Made by a program: the position numbers and the translations under genes
The notes under the pieces: model-generated
Database searches by the model: none
Seen by the model: the letters and a program-made list of their open reading frames with translations, nothing else
What the model was told of the DNA's origin: nothing
Shown: positions 54,281 to 63,471 of the stretch, one piece after another
How positions within the stretch are numbered: the first letter of the stretch is position 1
Layout of the letters: every line of letters begins with the position of its first letter
Origin: Phenylobacterium immobile (ATCC 35973)
GTDB taxonomy: Bacteria; Pseudomonadota; Alphaproteobacteria; Caulobacterales; Caulobacteraceae
Direction of reading: 5' to 3'
DNA length: 64,000 nucleotides
Assembly: GCF_001375595.1 (NCBI RefSeq)
Contig: NZ_CVJQ01000001.1
Location: forward strand, 1-64,000

Positions 54281-55774
54281 TCAGGCGGCCTTGGGCTTCG
54301 TCGAGCGATTGTTCATCTCGTCGCCCGCGTCCTTGGGCAGTGCGACGAAGAAGATCTGCGAGGTGAGCGCCAGGATCGCGATGACCGTGAAGGTGGGGGC
54401 GACCGCCTGCCAGGTAAGGTGGGCTTCGCCGCGCCAGGCTGAAGACGCCAGGAGCAGGAGCGCCGCCAGGGACACGCCCACCGATTGGCCGAACTGCTGG
54501 AACATCGCCGAAGTCGTCGTCGCCCGGCTCATCTGGTCGTGGTCGATGTCAGCGTAGGTCATGCCGCTGATGCCGGTGAACTGCAGCGAGCGCGCAAAGC
54601 CGCCCGCGACCAGGACGAACACCATGATCCAGGTGGGCGTATCGGGTCGGAAGAGGCTGCAGGCCGCGGTCAAGCCGCTGGACAGCAGGCAGGTGACCAT
54701 CAGGGTGTTGCGGAAGCCGAAACGGCGGAGGATCCGCGCCGCCGTCGTGCGCATGGCCAGGGAGCCGATCGCCGTCGTGAAGGCGATGAAGCCCGCCTGC
54801 AGCGCGCTCATACCGAAACCGACCTGCAGGAGCATCGCCAGCAGGAAGGGCGTCGCGGTGGGCAACAGGCCCTGGAACAGGAAGCCCAGAACGGAAGCGC
54901 GGAAGGTGGGAATAGCGAACATCTTCAGATCAATGACCGGCTGGGCGGCCCTGCGGGCGTGCAGGACGTAGAGGACGACGCCCAGGAGCCCCGATGCCAG
55001 CAGTCCGCCGACGGCGATCGCGGGCAGTTCGTCGCGACCGAGCGTGCCCAGACCGCAAACAAAGGCCGCGAGGGTTAGGCCCGTGAGAACGATTCCGACC
55101 CAATCGAGCGGCGGGGCGGCCTGCTCCCTCACGTCCGGCACATAGGCCCGAACGAGGAGAAGACCGGCGATGGCGATCGGAACATTCAGGTAGAAAATCC
55201 ACTGCCACGTCAGAAAGGTGACGATCGCGCCGCCAAGCACCGGACCAAGCAGCGGCCCGAGGAGAGCGGGAATGGTGAGCACGGCCATGGCGCTGACCAG
55301 CTCGGTCTTGGGCGTGCTCCGCAGGAGCACCATGCGTCCCACCGGAGCCAGCAAAGCGCCAACGCCACCCTGCACAACGCGGCAGATCAACAGAACGCCC
55401 AGGGAATCGCTGAGACCGCACAGCACGGAAGCGGCGGCGAAAAGGCCCATCGACGCCATGAAGACGCGCCTGGCCCCGAAGCGATCGGCGATCCAACCCG
55501 AGACGGGCAGCACAAGGCCCGTTCCCAGGAGGTAGGCGATGATCGCGACATTGAGATGCACAGGATCGACACCGAACCCCCGGGCCATCGACGGCAGGGC
55601 CGTGGTGATGGAATTGGCGTTGAGGTTCTGCATGAAGAGCGCCGAACCGACGATGAGCGGGACGACCCAGATGCGGCGACCACGGCCCTGCGGCTCATCG
55701 AGGATCGCCGCGGCCTGCGCCCCCGCTTCGTCAGTGACGTCTTCGGCCAGCACTTCGTCGGCGCGCTGCGTCAT
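54281..55774 (-). CDS. MFS efflux pump, DHA2 (EmrB/QacA) family
   Basis: 497 aa, about 14 membrane helices. Motif A reads GWIADRFGARRVF and the antiporter motif C region is LLGPLLGPVLGGAIV. DHA2 pumps expel drugs and detergents by proton antiport. There is no EmrA-like partner nearby. The upstream 33 nt carry a 9-bp direct repeat that may be an operator. It is convergent with the YbjN-like gene, separated by 1 nt. Confidence 0.9.
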   Translation of the reverse strand: MTQRADEVLAEDVTDEAGAQAAAILDEPQGRGRRIWVVPLIVGSALFMQNLNANSITTALPSMARGFGVDPVHLNVAIIAYLLGTGLVLPVSGWIADRFGARRVFMASMGLFAAASVLCGLSDSLGVLLICRVVQGGVGALLAPVGRMVLLRSTPKTELVSAMAVLTIPALLGPLLGPVLGGAIVTFLTWQWIFYLNVPIAIAGLLLVRAYVPDVREQAAPPLDWVGIVLTGLTLAAFVCGLGTLGRDELPAIAVGGLLASGLLGVVLYVLHARRAAQPVIDLKMFAIPTFRASVLGFLFQGLLPTATPFLLAMLLQVGFGMSALQAGFIAFTTAIGSLAMRTTAARILRRFGFRNTLMVTCLLSSGLTAACSLFRPDTPTWIMVFVLVAGGFARSLQFTGISGMTYADIDHDQMSRATTTSAMFQQFGQSVGVSLAALLLLASSAWRGEAHLTWQAVAPTFTVIAILALTSQIFFVALPKDAGDEMNNRSTKPKAA

Positions 55775-55792
55775 CGTCGGTCCCCCTCAGTC

Positions 55793-55825
55793 ATGCTTTG
55801 GTCGCCGACCTAACGAATGCTTTGG
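55793..55825. promoter_or_regulatory. 9-bp direct repeats upstream of the efflux gene
   Basis: ATGCTTTGG occurs at 55793-55801 and again at 55817-55825, 24 bp apart, just upstream of the minus-strand start at 55774. Possible repressor or activator binding sites. Confidence 0.35.
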
Positions 55826-55888
55826 CCCGACGCAAACGGAACCTGGGGCGGTGCGGCGATCAGGCCAGGCAGGGCCTCAACGCCAGCG

Positions 55889-56695
55889 TCAGGCCTGGGC
55901 CGGGAGCTTCTTCTGGACGGAGGGCGGCGCAGGTTGGGCGCGCTGGAAGGTGAACTCCTCATCCGAGGAGAGACTCGCCACGAAGCGATATCCCTGGGAA
56001 TCGAAGGCCCGCAGGTCCGCCGCCTTCTCGATCCGATGGTCGATGGCGTAGCGCGCCATCAGGCCGCGCGCACGCTTGGCGTAGAAGGAGACGATACGGG
56101 CCTCGCCGTCCTTCTCCTCGAGGAAACGGCAGCTGACCACGGGCATGGCCAGGGCGGCGCGGTCCACCGCGCCGAAGTACTCGCCGCTGGCGCAGTTGAT
56201 CAGCACGCGCTCTTTGTGGCCCCGGCCGGCGGCGTTCAGCGCCTTGGCGATGCGGTCGCCCCAGAAGTCGTAGAGGCTCTGGCCGCGCGGCGTCTTGAGG
56301 CGTGAGTGCATCTCCAGCCGATAGGGCTGGATCATGTCGGCCGGTCGCAGCAGGCCGTAAAGACCTGACAGAATCCGCACATGGTCCTGGGCGTAGGCCA
56401 GACCCTTGCGGTCCAGCGTGCGGGCCTCAAGACCGGCGTAGACGTCGCCGTTGAAGGCGAAGGCCGCCTGGACTCCCTCCTCCGACTTGGGGTCGAAGGC
56501 CTGGAAACGCTCGCGGTTGAGCTTGGCCAGGTTGTCGGAGAGGTCCATCAGCCGCTTCAGATCGGCGACCTTCAGCATGGCGGTCACCTTGGCCAGGTCG
56601 GCGATGTCGTCGCGAAGTTCAGGCGTCGTGACCGGCGCCCAATCCGGGCCCGCGGTGAAGTCCAAAGCCTTGGCGGGAGAGAGCACGATCAGCAT
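55889..56695 (-). CDS. yaaA: peroxide stress protein YaaA (DUF328)
   Basis: 268 aa. The N-terminus MLIVLSPAKALDF and the segments YAQDHVRILSGLYGLLRPAD, MIQPYRLEMHSRL and FYAKRARGLMARYAI are diagnostic. YaaA lowers free iron during H2O2 stress in E. coli and binds DNA; the helix-hairpin-helix-like fold supports this. It stands alone on the minus strand. Confidence 0.95.
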   Translation of the reverse strand: MLIVLSPAKALDFTAGPDWAPVTTPELRDDIADLAKVTAMLKVADLKRLMDLSDNLAKLNRERFQAFDPKSEEGVQAAFAFNGDVYAGLEARTLDRKGLAYAQDHVRILSGLYGLLRPADMIQPYRLEMHSRLKTPRGQSLYDFWGDRIAKALNAAGRGHKERVLINCASGEYFGAVDRAALAMPVVSCRFLEEKDGEARIVSFYAKRARGLMARYAIDHRIEKAADLRAFDSQGYRFVASLSSDEEFTFQRAQPAPPSVQKKLPAQA

Positions 56696-56754
56696 GGTTA
56701 ATGATTAGGCGGGACCGCAGACGCCGCCAAGACCCGAGCGGAGCCTATCCCCAA

Positions 56755-57669
56755 CTAGCCGACAAAGCCCGCCGCGCGACGCAAGCGGTCGTTGATCGCT
56801 TCGCCCAGGCCGTGCTCAGGGATCGGGGCCACCGCGATCGCGGTCGGCGCGCGCAGATCGGCTTGCCGCAGGAAGGTGAAGAGGTTGGCGGCCGCTTCCG
56901 CCAGATCGCCGGAAGGGCTGAGATTGAGGTCGGCCGCGCCGGGGCCGAAGCCCAGGAAGACCTCGCCTGGTTCGGCGCGCTCGGCGTCGAGGCGGACGGG
57001 CGCTGACGGCGCATAGTGGCGGGTGAGCCGGCCCGGAGAGCGATGTCCGTCCTCCGCGGCTTCCGCAAGCGGCCCGACCACAGCCTCGATCTGGGCGCGG
57101 GTGACGGCGCCGGGGCGCAGGATCGCCACCTCGCTCAAGACCGAGACCACGGTCGATTCGAGACCGACCGCGCAGGCGCCGCCGTCCAGGGCGGCGGCGC
57201 AGGCGCGCCCCGTCTCCTCGACGGCGTCCTGGTAGCGCGTCGGGCTTGGCCGGCCTGAGCGGTTGGCCGAGGGCGCCGCGACCGGTCCCGCAAAGGCCGC
57301 GAGCACGGCGTGGGCCAGTGGGTGGGACGGCACGCGCACCGCCACCGTGTCGAGTCCGGCGCGGGCGAGGTCGCTGACGGCGCCGTCCTTGGCGGGCAGG
57401 ACGATCGTCAGGGGGCCTGGCCAGAAGGCCTTCGCCAAGGCGCGGGCGCGGTCGTCGAAATGGGCGATAGCCTCCGCGCCGGCGAGGTTCGCGACATGGG
57501 CGATCAGCGGGTTGAAGCTCGGCCGGCCCTTGGCGGCGTACAGGGCCGCCACCGCGCGCGGATCGACGGCGTCGGCCGCCAGGCCATAAACGGTTTCCGT
57601 GGGCAGGATAACCAAGAGCCCGGCGCGGAGAGCCGCCACGGCGTCAGCGATGTCCGAAGGCGCGATCAT
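56755..57669 (-). CDS. tsaC: L-threonylcarbamoyladenylate synthase (Sua5/YrdC)
   Basis: 304 aa, the long Sua5 form. The YrdC domain (PTETVYGLAADA, KGRPSFNPLIAH, VAVRVPSHPLA, PSANRSGRPSPT, VGLESTVVSV) makes threonylcarbamoyl-AMP for the t6A37 modification of tRNA. The C-terminal Sua5 domain (SPGRLTRHYAPSAPVRL onward) follows a linker with SPG. The start at 57669 is divergent from the mpg gene, 54 nt apart. Confidence 0.95.
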   Translation of the reverse strand: MIAPSDIADAVAALRAGLLVILPTETVYGLAADAVDPRAVAALYAAKGRPSFNPLIAHVANLAGAEAIAHFDDRARALAKAFWPGPLTIVLPAKDGAVSDLARAGLDTVAVRVPSHPLAHAVLAAFAGPVAAPSANRSGRPSPTRYQDAVEETGRACAAALDGGACAVGLESTVVSVLSEVAILRPGAVTRAQIEAVVGPLAEAAEDGHRSPGRLTRHYAPSAPVRLDAERAEPGEVFLGFGPGAADLNLSPSGDLAEAAANLFTFLRQADLRAPTAIAVAPIPEHGLGEAINDRLRRAAGFVG

Positions 57670-57723
57670 CGCCCTGCCCTAGCGGCTTGGCGCGGCCACG
57701 TCACCTGACCTAACAAGGGCGCG

Positions 57724-58284
57724 ATGGACGCTGTCGCCGACCTTTTCCGCCTGCCATCGCTCGAGGCGGCGCGCGAGCTGATCGGCTGGACCCTGTTGGT
57801 GGAGGGCGTCGGCGGGCGGATCGTCGAGACCGAGGCCTATCATCACGAGGATCCGGCCTCGCACAGCTTCGCAGGACCGACGCCGCGCAATGCGGCGATG
57901 TTCGGGCCGCCGGGGCGCATCTACGTCTACCGGTCCTATGGCATCCACTGGTGCCTGAACCTGGTCTGCGGACCCGAGGCGGGCCAGGCGGTGCTGATCC
58001 GAGCGCTGGAGCCCACGGACGGCCTGATGGTCATGGAAGAGCGCCGCGGCGTGAGCGAGCGGCGTCAACTGTGCTCTGGGCCCGGAAAGCTCTGCCAGGC
58101 GCTGGGCGTCACGCGGGCCCACGATGGCGCGCGGGCCGATCATGCGCCCTTCAGCCTGACGCCAGGCGCCAACGCCGGCGTAGCGACAGGTCCGCGGATC
58201 GGCATCACCAAGGCGGCGGACCAACCCTGGCGGTTCGGCGAGACCGGCTCACGGTTCGTGAGCCGGCCGTTTCCGACGGCCTAG
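57724..58284 (+). CDS. mpg: 3-methyladenine DNA glycosylase (AAG/Mpg family)
   Basis: 186 aa. Removes alkylated purines in base excision repair. The catalytic Glu segment reads [17 protein letters not shown], followed by [23 protein letters not shown] with the intercalating aromatic region, then [14 protein letters not shown]. This is the eukaryote-type AAG fold found in many Alphaproteobacteria. Its stop interlocks with the peroxiredoxin stop (CTAG, 58281-58284). Confidence 0.94.
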   Translation: MDAVADLFRLPSLEAARELIGWTLLVEGVGGRIVETEAYHHEDPASHSFAGPTPRNAAMFGPPGRIYVYRSYGIHWCLNLVCGPEAGQAVLIRALEPTDGLMVMEERRGVSERRQLCSGPGKLCQALGVTRAHDGARADHAPFSLTPGANAGVATGPRIGITKAADQPWRFGETGSRFVSRPFPTA

Positions 58285-58763
58285 AGCTGACCCAGAAGGG
58301 TCTCGGCCGAAGAGGCGGAGAATTGGCCGGGCTCTTCGATATTGAGCGAGGTCACGACGCCGTCCTTGACGATCATGGAGTAGCGCTGCGAGCGCGTGCC
58401 CATGCCGAACTTGGAGCCGTCCATCTCCAGGCCCACGGCCTTGGCGAAGACGCCCGAGCCATCGGCCAGCATCACCACATCGTCGCCGACGGCCTGATCT
58501 TCGGCCCAGGCGCGCATGACGAAGGCGTCGTTGACCGAGACGCAGGCAATCGCGTCAACGCCCTTGTCGCGGATCGCGCCGGCGTTCTGCTTAAAGCCCG
58601 GCAGGTGCTTGGCCGAGCAGGTGGGGGTGAAGGCGCCGGGCACGGCGAACAGGGCGACGGTCTTGCCGCCGAAGAACTCGGCCGTGGTGACCGGCTTCGG
58701 GCCTTCGGTCGTGGCTTCGATCAGGGTCACTTCGGGCAGTTTGTCGCCCACTTGGATGCTCAT
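58281..58763 (-). CDS. peroxiredoxin, Prx5 type
   Basis: 160 aa thioredoxin-fold peroxidase. The peroxidatic Cys49 is in [17 protein letters not shown], the P-x3-T-x2-C motif. The Prx5 group signature [15 protein letters not shown] and [14 protein letters not shown] are present. Substrates are H2O2 or alkyl hydroperoxides, with reduction by glutathione/glutaredoxin or thioredoxin. There is no fused glutaredoxin domain. Confidence 0.94.
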   Translation of the reverse strand: MSIQVGDKLPEVTLIEATTEGPKPVTTAEFFGGKTVALFAVPGAFTPTCSAKHLPGFKQNAGAIRDKGVDAIACVSVNDAFVMRAWAEDQAVGDDVVMLADGSGVFAKAVGLEMDGSKFGMGTRSQRYSMIVKDGVVTSLNIEEPGQFSASSAETLLGQL

Positions 58764-58878
58764 CGGATCGTCCCTTCAAAGGTGATGGTTGGGAGATAGC
58801 CGCCTGCCGCGACAACGCAACAGGCTTCCGCAGCCCGGCGCGATCTCGCCCCTTGAAAGCGCCTCAATAGCAGGAAAC

Positions 58879-59451
58879 ATGGAGCCGATGCCCAACGGCT
58901 TTTTCTCCGGCCAGCTGCTGATCGCCATGCCCGGGATTTCGGATCCCCGTTTCGAGCGTGCCGTGATCCTCGTCTGCGCCCACGACGCCGATCACGCCAT
59001 GGGCATGGCGGTCAATCGGCCATTGGAAGGCGTCACCGTCCTCGACCTCCTCGACAGGCTGGAAATCCGCTTTGACGCCCGGGCTCCCCGCGATCTGGTG
59101 CTGCTGGGCGGGCCGGTGGAGCGCGAACGCGGCTTTGTCCTGCACACGGACGACTATGACGCGCCCGGCGGCCTGCCGGTGGGCGACGGCGTCATCCTGA
59201 CCGGCGCCCGTGAGGTGCTCGTCGCCATGGCGCACGGCGACCATCGGCCGCGGCGCTCGCTCCTGGCGCTGGGTTATGCGGGTTGGGGCGCCGGACAGCT
59301 TGAGGACGAGTTGAAGCAGAATGTCTGGCTGGCCTGCGATGCTGACGAGGGCCTGATCTTCGACGTCGATCATAAGGCCAAGTGGGGCCATGCGCTCGGC
59401 AAGCTCGGGATTGATCCCCATTGGCTGGGGTCCGAGGCGGGGCGCGCCTAA
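58879..59451 (+). CDS. YqgE/AlgH family protein (UPF0301)
   Basis: 190 aa. The family pattern GQLLIAMPGISDPRFERAV, AMGMAVNRPLEG, LLGGPVERERGFVLH and LGYAGWGAGQLEDEL is clear. The biochemical role is unsettled; AlgH affects alginate regulation in Pseudomonas. Met31 of the open frame (58879, AGGA upstream) is the proper start. The stop interlocks with that of the convergent GNAT gene (CTAA, 59448-59451). Confidence 0.93.
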   Translation: MEPMPNGFFSGQLLIAMPGISDPRFERAVILVCAHDADHAMGMAVNRPLEGVTVLDLLDRLEIRFDARAPRDLVLLGGPVERERGFVLHTDDYDAPGGLPVGDGVILTGAREVLVAMAHGDHRPRRSLLALGYAGWGAGQLEDELKQNVWLACDADEGLIFDVDHKAKWGHALGKLGIDPHWLGSEAGRA

Positions 59452-60050
59452 ACCGAAACCTGCTCGTTGCGCCCGCCCAGCGGCGAGATCTGGCCGAAGA
59501 GGACGTGGTCGCGCCAGGCGCCGTTGATCTTCAGATAGGCGCGCGCGTAGCCCTCTTCCTGGAAGCCGGCCTTCACCAGGAGACTGCGCGAGGCGGCGTT
59601 GTCGGGGATGCAGCTAGCTTCCAGCCTATGCAGCGCCAGGGTCTCGAAGGCGAAGATGCGGAGCGCCCGCACCGCCGCCAGGGTGTGGCCGCGGCGCACG
59701 AAGGGGCGGCCGCACCAGTAGCCGACCGACCCCATCTGGGCGACGCCACGGCGGATGTTGGAGAGGGTCACCCCGCCGGTGATCGCGCCGTCGCCGTCGC
59801 GCACCACGAAGAAGGGGAAGGCCGCGCCGATCTCGCGATCACGCGCATAGGCGGCGAGACGGCGCTTGAAGGCGGCCCGACTGAGGTCGTCGGCCGGCCA
59901 GGTCGGCTCCCACGGCTGGAGGAACGCCCGGCTGGCGGCGCGCAGCTCGCGCCATTCGGCGAAGTCGGACGCCCGCGGCGCGCGCAGGCGGATCCCTTCC
60001 CCCGTAAGGCGAAGGCCGTTGTCCTGTCCGATCCAGTCCAGCAGCGCCAT
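59448..60050 (-). CDS. GNAT N-acetyltransferase, RimJ/RimL type
   Basis: 200 aa. The acetyl-CoA-binding region is YWCGRPFVRRGHTLAAVRAL, a variant of the usual R/Q-x2-G-x-G/A with H in place of a second Gly, and HRLEASCIPDNAASRSLLVKAGF is the RimJ-type signature. Likely acetylates a ribosomal or other protein N-terminus, or a small amine. It lies 30 nt downstream of the M16 peptidase gene on the same strand. Confidence 0.9.
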   Translation of the reverse strand: MALLDWIGQDNGLRLTGEGIRLRAPRASDFAEWRELRAASRAFLQPWEPTWPADDLSRAAFKRRLAAYARDREIGAAFPFFVVRDGDGAITGGVTLSNIRRGVAQMGSVGYWCGRPFVRRGHTLAAVRALRIFAFETLALHRLEASCIPDNAASRSLLVKAGFQEEGYARAYLKINGAWRDHVLFGQISPLGGRNEQVSV

Positions 60051-60080
60051 GGTCGAAAGGTCGCCGAAACCGGGCGCAGG

Positions 60081-61358
60081 TCAAGCTCGGTCGAAGAGCG
60101 CCTTGCGGAAGGCCGGCGCCGCCTTCAGCGCCCCGCGCGGCCCCAGGACGGCTGCGGCCGAGGTCGCCGGCGACAGGATGCGCCAGGCCAGCCGCGCCAC
60201 GTCGGCGGCAGTGACAGCATCGACCTCCGCGGCGATCTGTTCGGCCGTCAGGGTGTGGCCGAAGGTCAGGACGTGACCGGCCGCATGTTCAGATCGGCTG
60301 AGCGCGGACTCGCGGCCCATGAACAGTCCGCCCTTGAGTTGGGCCTTGGCGCGGCTGAGCTCGGCATCGCCGACGGGGGTGGTCATGCCCAGGATCTCGG
60401 CGGCGGCGACCTCCACCAGTTCAGCGGCGTCGCTGGCCGCGCAGCCGGCGAAGACGCCCAGGACACCGGTGTCGGCGTAGGTCTCGCAATAGGCGTCGAT
60501 GGCGTAGGCCAGGCCCCGCTTCTCCCGGGCTTCCTGGAAAAGGCGGGAGGCCATGCCGCCCCCCAGCATCTCCGCCAGCAGGCGCAGGGCGAAGTAGTCG
60601 GCGTCGCGCACCCCGATCGCCGGCAGCAGGAGGACGACATTGGCCTGTTCAAGCTTGCGCGCGATTGCCTGGGTCCCGCCGACGAACGCAGCCGGCGCGG
60701 CCTCCCGCGCCAGAACCCCCGAGGGGGCCAGGCCACCGAAATCACGTTCGGCCAGGACCAGGAGGGCGTCTTCGTCGACCGCCCCGGCCGCGCTGATCAC
60801 CAGGCTTTCCGGGCCGTACAGGGCGGCGCGCCAGGCGTCGAGGCTCTCCGGCGTCGTCGTGCCAATCGAGGCCTCGGAGCCCAGGATGGGCCGGCCCAGC
60901 GGTTGCCCGTTGAATGCGGCCGTCTGGGCGAGGTCGAAGACCAGGTCGTCGGGGGCGTCGGCCGCTTCCGCGATCTCCTGGGCCACGACCTGCTTTTCAC
61001 GGGCGAGGTCGGCGGCGTCCATGGCCGGGCGTTGGATCAGGTCGGCTAGGACAGCCGAGCCGAGGTCGAGGCCGTGGCGCAGGGCGCGAATCTGGTAGCT
61101 GGTCCGCTCATAGCCGGTGGCGGCGTTGATGTTGCCGCCCTCGGCTTCGATCACTTCGACGATGGACTTGGCCGAGCGTCCGCCGGCGCCTTTGAAGACC
61201 ATGTGCTCGAGCAGGTGGGACCAGCCCGAACGGGCCTCATCCTCGAAACGCGCGCCGCGCCCGGCGACCACGCTCAACGCCACGGTCTGCAGGCCGGGCA
61301 TGGGGTCGCAGACAACCCGAACGCCGTTGGCAAGCGTGTGGACGCGCGGTCCAGCCAA
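60081..61358 (-). CDS. M16 family zinc metallopeptidase (processing-peptidase type)
   Basis: 425 aa. The inverted zinc motif H48-x2-E51-H52 (SHLLEHMVFKG) is near the N-terminus, with the third-ligand Glu in the helix following FTSYQ-like RTSYQIRALRHGL. This is the single-domain-pair form related to the mitochondrial processing peptidase beta subunit. No signal peptide is evident. It begins 2 nt after thrC and is probably co-transcribed with thrC, SURF1, DUF983 and ctaE, an order common in Caulobacterales. Confidence 0.94.
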   Translation of the reverse strand: MAGPRVHTLANGVRVVCDPMPGLQTVALSVVAGRGARFEDEARSGWSHLLEHMVFKGAGGRSAKSIVEVIEAEGGNINAATGYERTSYQIRALRHGLDLGSAVLADLIQRPAMDAADLAREKQVVAQEIAEAADAPDDLVFDLAQTAAFNGQPLGRPILGSEASIGTTTPESLDAWRAALYGPESLVISAAGAVDEDALLVLAERDFGGLAPSGVLAREAAPAAFVGGTQAIARKLEQANVVLLLPAIGVRDADYFALRLLAEMLGGGMASRLFQEAREKRGLAYAIDAYCETYADTGVLGVFAGCAASDAAELVEVAAAEILGMTTPVGDAELSRAKAQLKGGLFMGRESALSRSEHAAGHVLTFGHTLTAEQIAAEVDAVTAADVARLAWRILSPATSAAAVLGPRGALKAAPAFRKALFDRA

Positions 61359-61360
61359 CC

Positions 61361-62749
61361 TCAGACGCCTGCGAAGGCGCGAAGGCGCGCCTTGATGTCG
61401 GCTGCGTCGGCCGGCGCCCGGTCGAACCGCTCCGGCCGAGCGGCGAGGTCGGCGACGCCGGCGGGCAAGGCCGGCGTACGGCCTGTGGCCGCAGCGACGT
61501 CTTCTGGGAACTTGGCGGGGTGCGCCGTGGACAGGACCACGATCGGCCCGGGCGCGCTGGTCCGCGGCAGGGCGGCCACGGCCACGGCGGTGTGGGGATC
61601 GATCAACTGGCCAGTCACCGCCAGCATGCCGGCGATGGTCGCCCGCGTGTCGTCCTCGCTGGTCGACAGGCCCTGGAAAGATGCTTGCATCATCTGCAGA
61701 GCCGCCGGCGGCACGTCGAGGCCGCCGGATTGGGCGAAGTTGTTGAAGGCGGCTTCCGTGGCGGCGGCGTCGCGGCCGGTCGCCTCGAAAAACAGGCGCT
61801 CAAAGTTGGACGCAGACTGGATGTCCATGGCCGGCGAGATCGTCGCCACGCCCGCGCCGCGCTCATAGCGGCCGGTGGAGAAGGCGCGCGCCAGGATGTC
61901 ATTGGAATTGGTGGCGACAACGATGCGGCTGATCGGCAGCCCCATGGTCTTGGCGACATAGCCGGCGAAGGCGTCGCCGAAGTTGCCAGAGGGCACGCAG
62001 AAGCTCACCGGACGGTGCGGCGCGCCGAGCGCCACGGCGGTTGTGAAATAGTAGACAGCCTGGGCGGCGATCCGGGCGAAGTTGATCGAATTGACGCCGG
62101 ACAGGTCCACGGCCTGGCGCAGATCGTCGTCGCGGAAGGCGTCCTTGACGATCGCCTGGCAGTCGTCGAAGTCGCCGGCCACGGCGACGCAGGCGATGTT
62201 ATCCTCGACGGCCGCGGTCATGAACCTGCGCTGGACCTCGGAGATCCGCCCCTCGGGGAAAAGCGCCATGACCCGCACCGACTTGCGGCCGCGGAAGGCT
62301 TCAACAGCAGCGCCGCCGGTGTCGCCAGATGTCGCACAGAGAATGGTCTGCGTGCGGCCCTGGCGTTGCAGGATGTGGTCGTAGAGCCGGGCCAGAATTT
62401 GCATCGCCACGTCCTTGAAGGCGAGGCTGGGGCCGTGGAAGAGCTCGGCGATGAAAGCGTTCGGACCGATCTGCGTCAGCGGCACGACCGCCGGGTGGCG
62501 GAAGGTGGCGTAGGCTTCCTCGCACATGGCCAGCATGTCGGCCGGGGCGACCTCGTCGCCGGCGAAGGCGCCCAGGACGACAGCGGCGACCTGCGCATAG
62601 GGCCGACCGGCGAAGTTTGCGATCTCGTTGTGGGTGAAGACCGGCCAGGCCTGCGGGACATAGAGCCCGCCATCAGGGGCGAGACCCGCCAGAACGGCGT
62701 CGACGAAGCCCACCGAGGGCGAACGGCCACGGGTGGAGACGTAGCGCAT
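61361..62749 (-). CDS. thrC: threonine synthase
   Basis: 462 aa. Converts O-phosphohomoserine to threonine with PLP. The N-terminal MRYVSTRG and the PLP Lys112 in FHGPSLAFKDVAMQ are diagnostic, with ATSGDTGGAAVEAF for phosphate binding and VPSGNFGDAFAGYVA further on. This is the long bacterial/fungal-type form. It lies 5 nt after SURF1 in the same operon. Confidence 0.96.
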   Translation of the reverse strand: MRYVSTRGRSPSVGFVDAVLAGLAPDGGLYVPQAWPVFTHNEIANFAGRPYAQVAAVVLGAFAGDEVAPADMLAMCEEAYATFRHPAVVPLTQIGPNAFIAELFHGPSLAFKDVAMQILARLYDHILQRQGRTQTILCATSGDTGGAAVEAFRGRKSVRVMALFPEGRISEVQRRFMTAAVEDNIACVAVAGDFDDCQAIVKDAFRDDDLRQAVDLSGVNSINFARIAAQAVYYFTTAVALGAPHRPVSFCVPSGNFGDAFAGYVAKTMGLPISRIVVATNSNDILARAFSTGRYERGAGVATISPAMDIQSASNFERLFFEATGRDAAATEAAFNNFAQSGGLDVPPAALQMMQASFQGLSTSEDDTRATIAGMLAVTGQLIDPHTAVAVAALPRTSAPGPIVVLSTAHPAKFPEDVAAATGRTPALPAGVADLAARPERFDRAPADAADIKARLRAFAGV

Positions 62750-62754
62750 GGACT

Positions 62755-63471
62755 TTAAGACTTCCGCCGACTGAAGAGGACGGCGGCATAGACGCCGACC
62801 AGGGCCGCGGCAAGGCCGAACCAGGTGAGCGCGTACTCGAGGTGCCTGTTGGCGATCTCCGCCGGGATCGGCGCAGGCGTCAAGGCGGCGAAGCCCGGAT
62901 TGGTCTCCGTTTCCGCGAACAGGAATACGGGCGCCGCCGGCGCCGGCGCCTTCAGGCTCTCAGCCATCGCCACGGTGTTGCGGGCGTACCAGCGGCCCCT
63001 GGCGATATCGTCAGGCGCGGCGAAGGGGCTGGGCTTGTCCGGCCGCCGCAGCACGCCGGTCACCGCGACGGGCGTGCGGTCGGCTGGATCGACGGGCGGA
63101 CGGGCCGAGACGGTGTCGGCGACGAAGCCGCGGTCGACCAGGATCGTCGGCATGGCCGCGACGCCCGTGGCGCAGGCTGAGATGAGACGCGAGCCGGCCT
63201 GACCGTCTCTGAGACCGTAAAGCTCCAGAAAGGGGGCAGCGCCGAGCCCGGGGCAGGTCGCCTGAACACGAACGAAGTCCATGTCGCCGCCCGTGGCCAG
63301 GACGGACGCCAGCGGTTGGGCGGGCACGGTCTGCAGGGCGGCGATCCGGGCGAGGAGCGCCTCCTTCCAAGCCAGCCGCTGGACCTGCCAGAAGCCCAGC
63401 GCGACCAGGATGGCGAAGGCGATCACGGTGGCGATCGTCAGCGCGACCGGCCGGCGGCGCGGTTCAGTCAT
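62755..63471 (-). CDS. SURF1 family cytochrome oxidase assembly protein
   Basis: 238 aa. Two membrane helices flank a periplasmic domain, as usual: LTIATVIAFAILVALGFWQVQR at the N-terminus (with the GFWQxxR signature) and YALTWFGLAAALVGVYAAV at the C-terminus. SURF1 assists heme a insertion into subunit I of aa3 oxidase. It overlaps the DUF983 stop by 8 nt and lies just after ctaE, which supports the role. Confidence 0.94.
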   Translation of the reverse strand: MTEPRRRPVALTIATVIAFAILVALGFWQVQRLAWKEALLARIAALQTVPAQPLASVLATGGDMDFVRVQATCPGLGAAPFLELYGLRDGQAGSRLISACATGVAAMPTILVDRGFVADTVSARPPVDPADRTPVAVTGVLRRPDKPSPFAAPDDIARGRWYARNTVAMAESLKAPAPAAPVFLFAETETNPGFAALTPAPIPAEIANRHLEYALTWFGLAAALVGVYAAVLFSRRKS

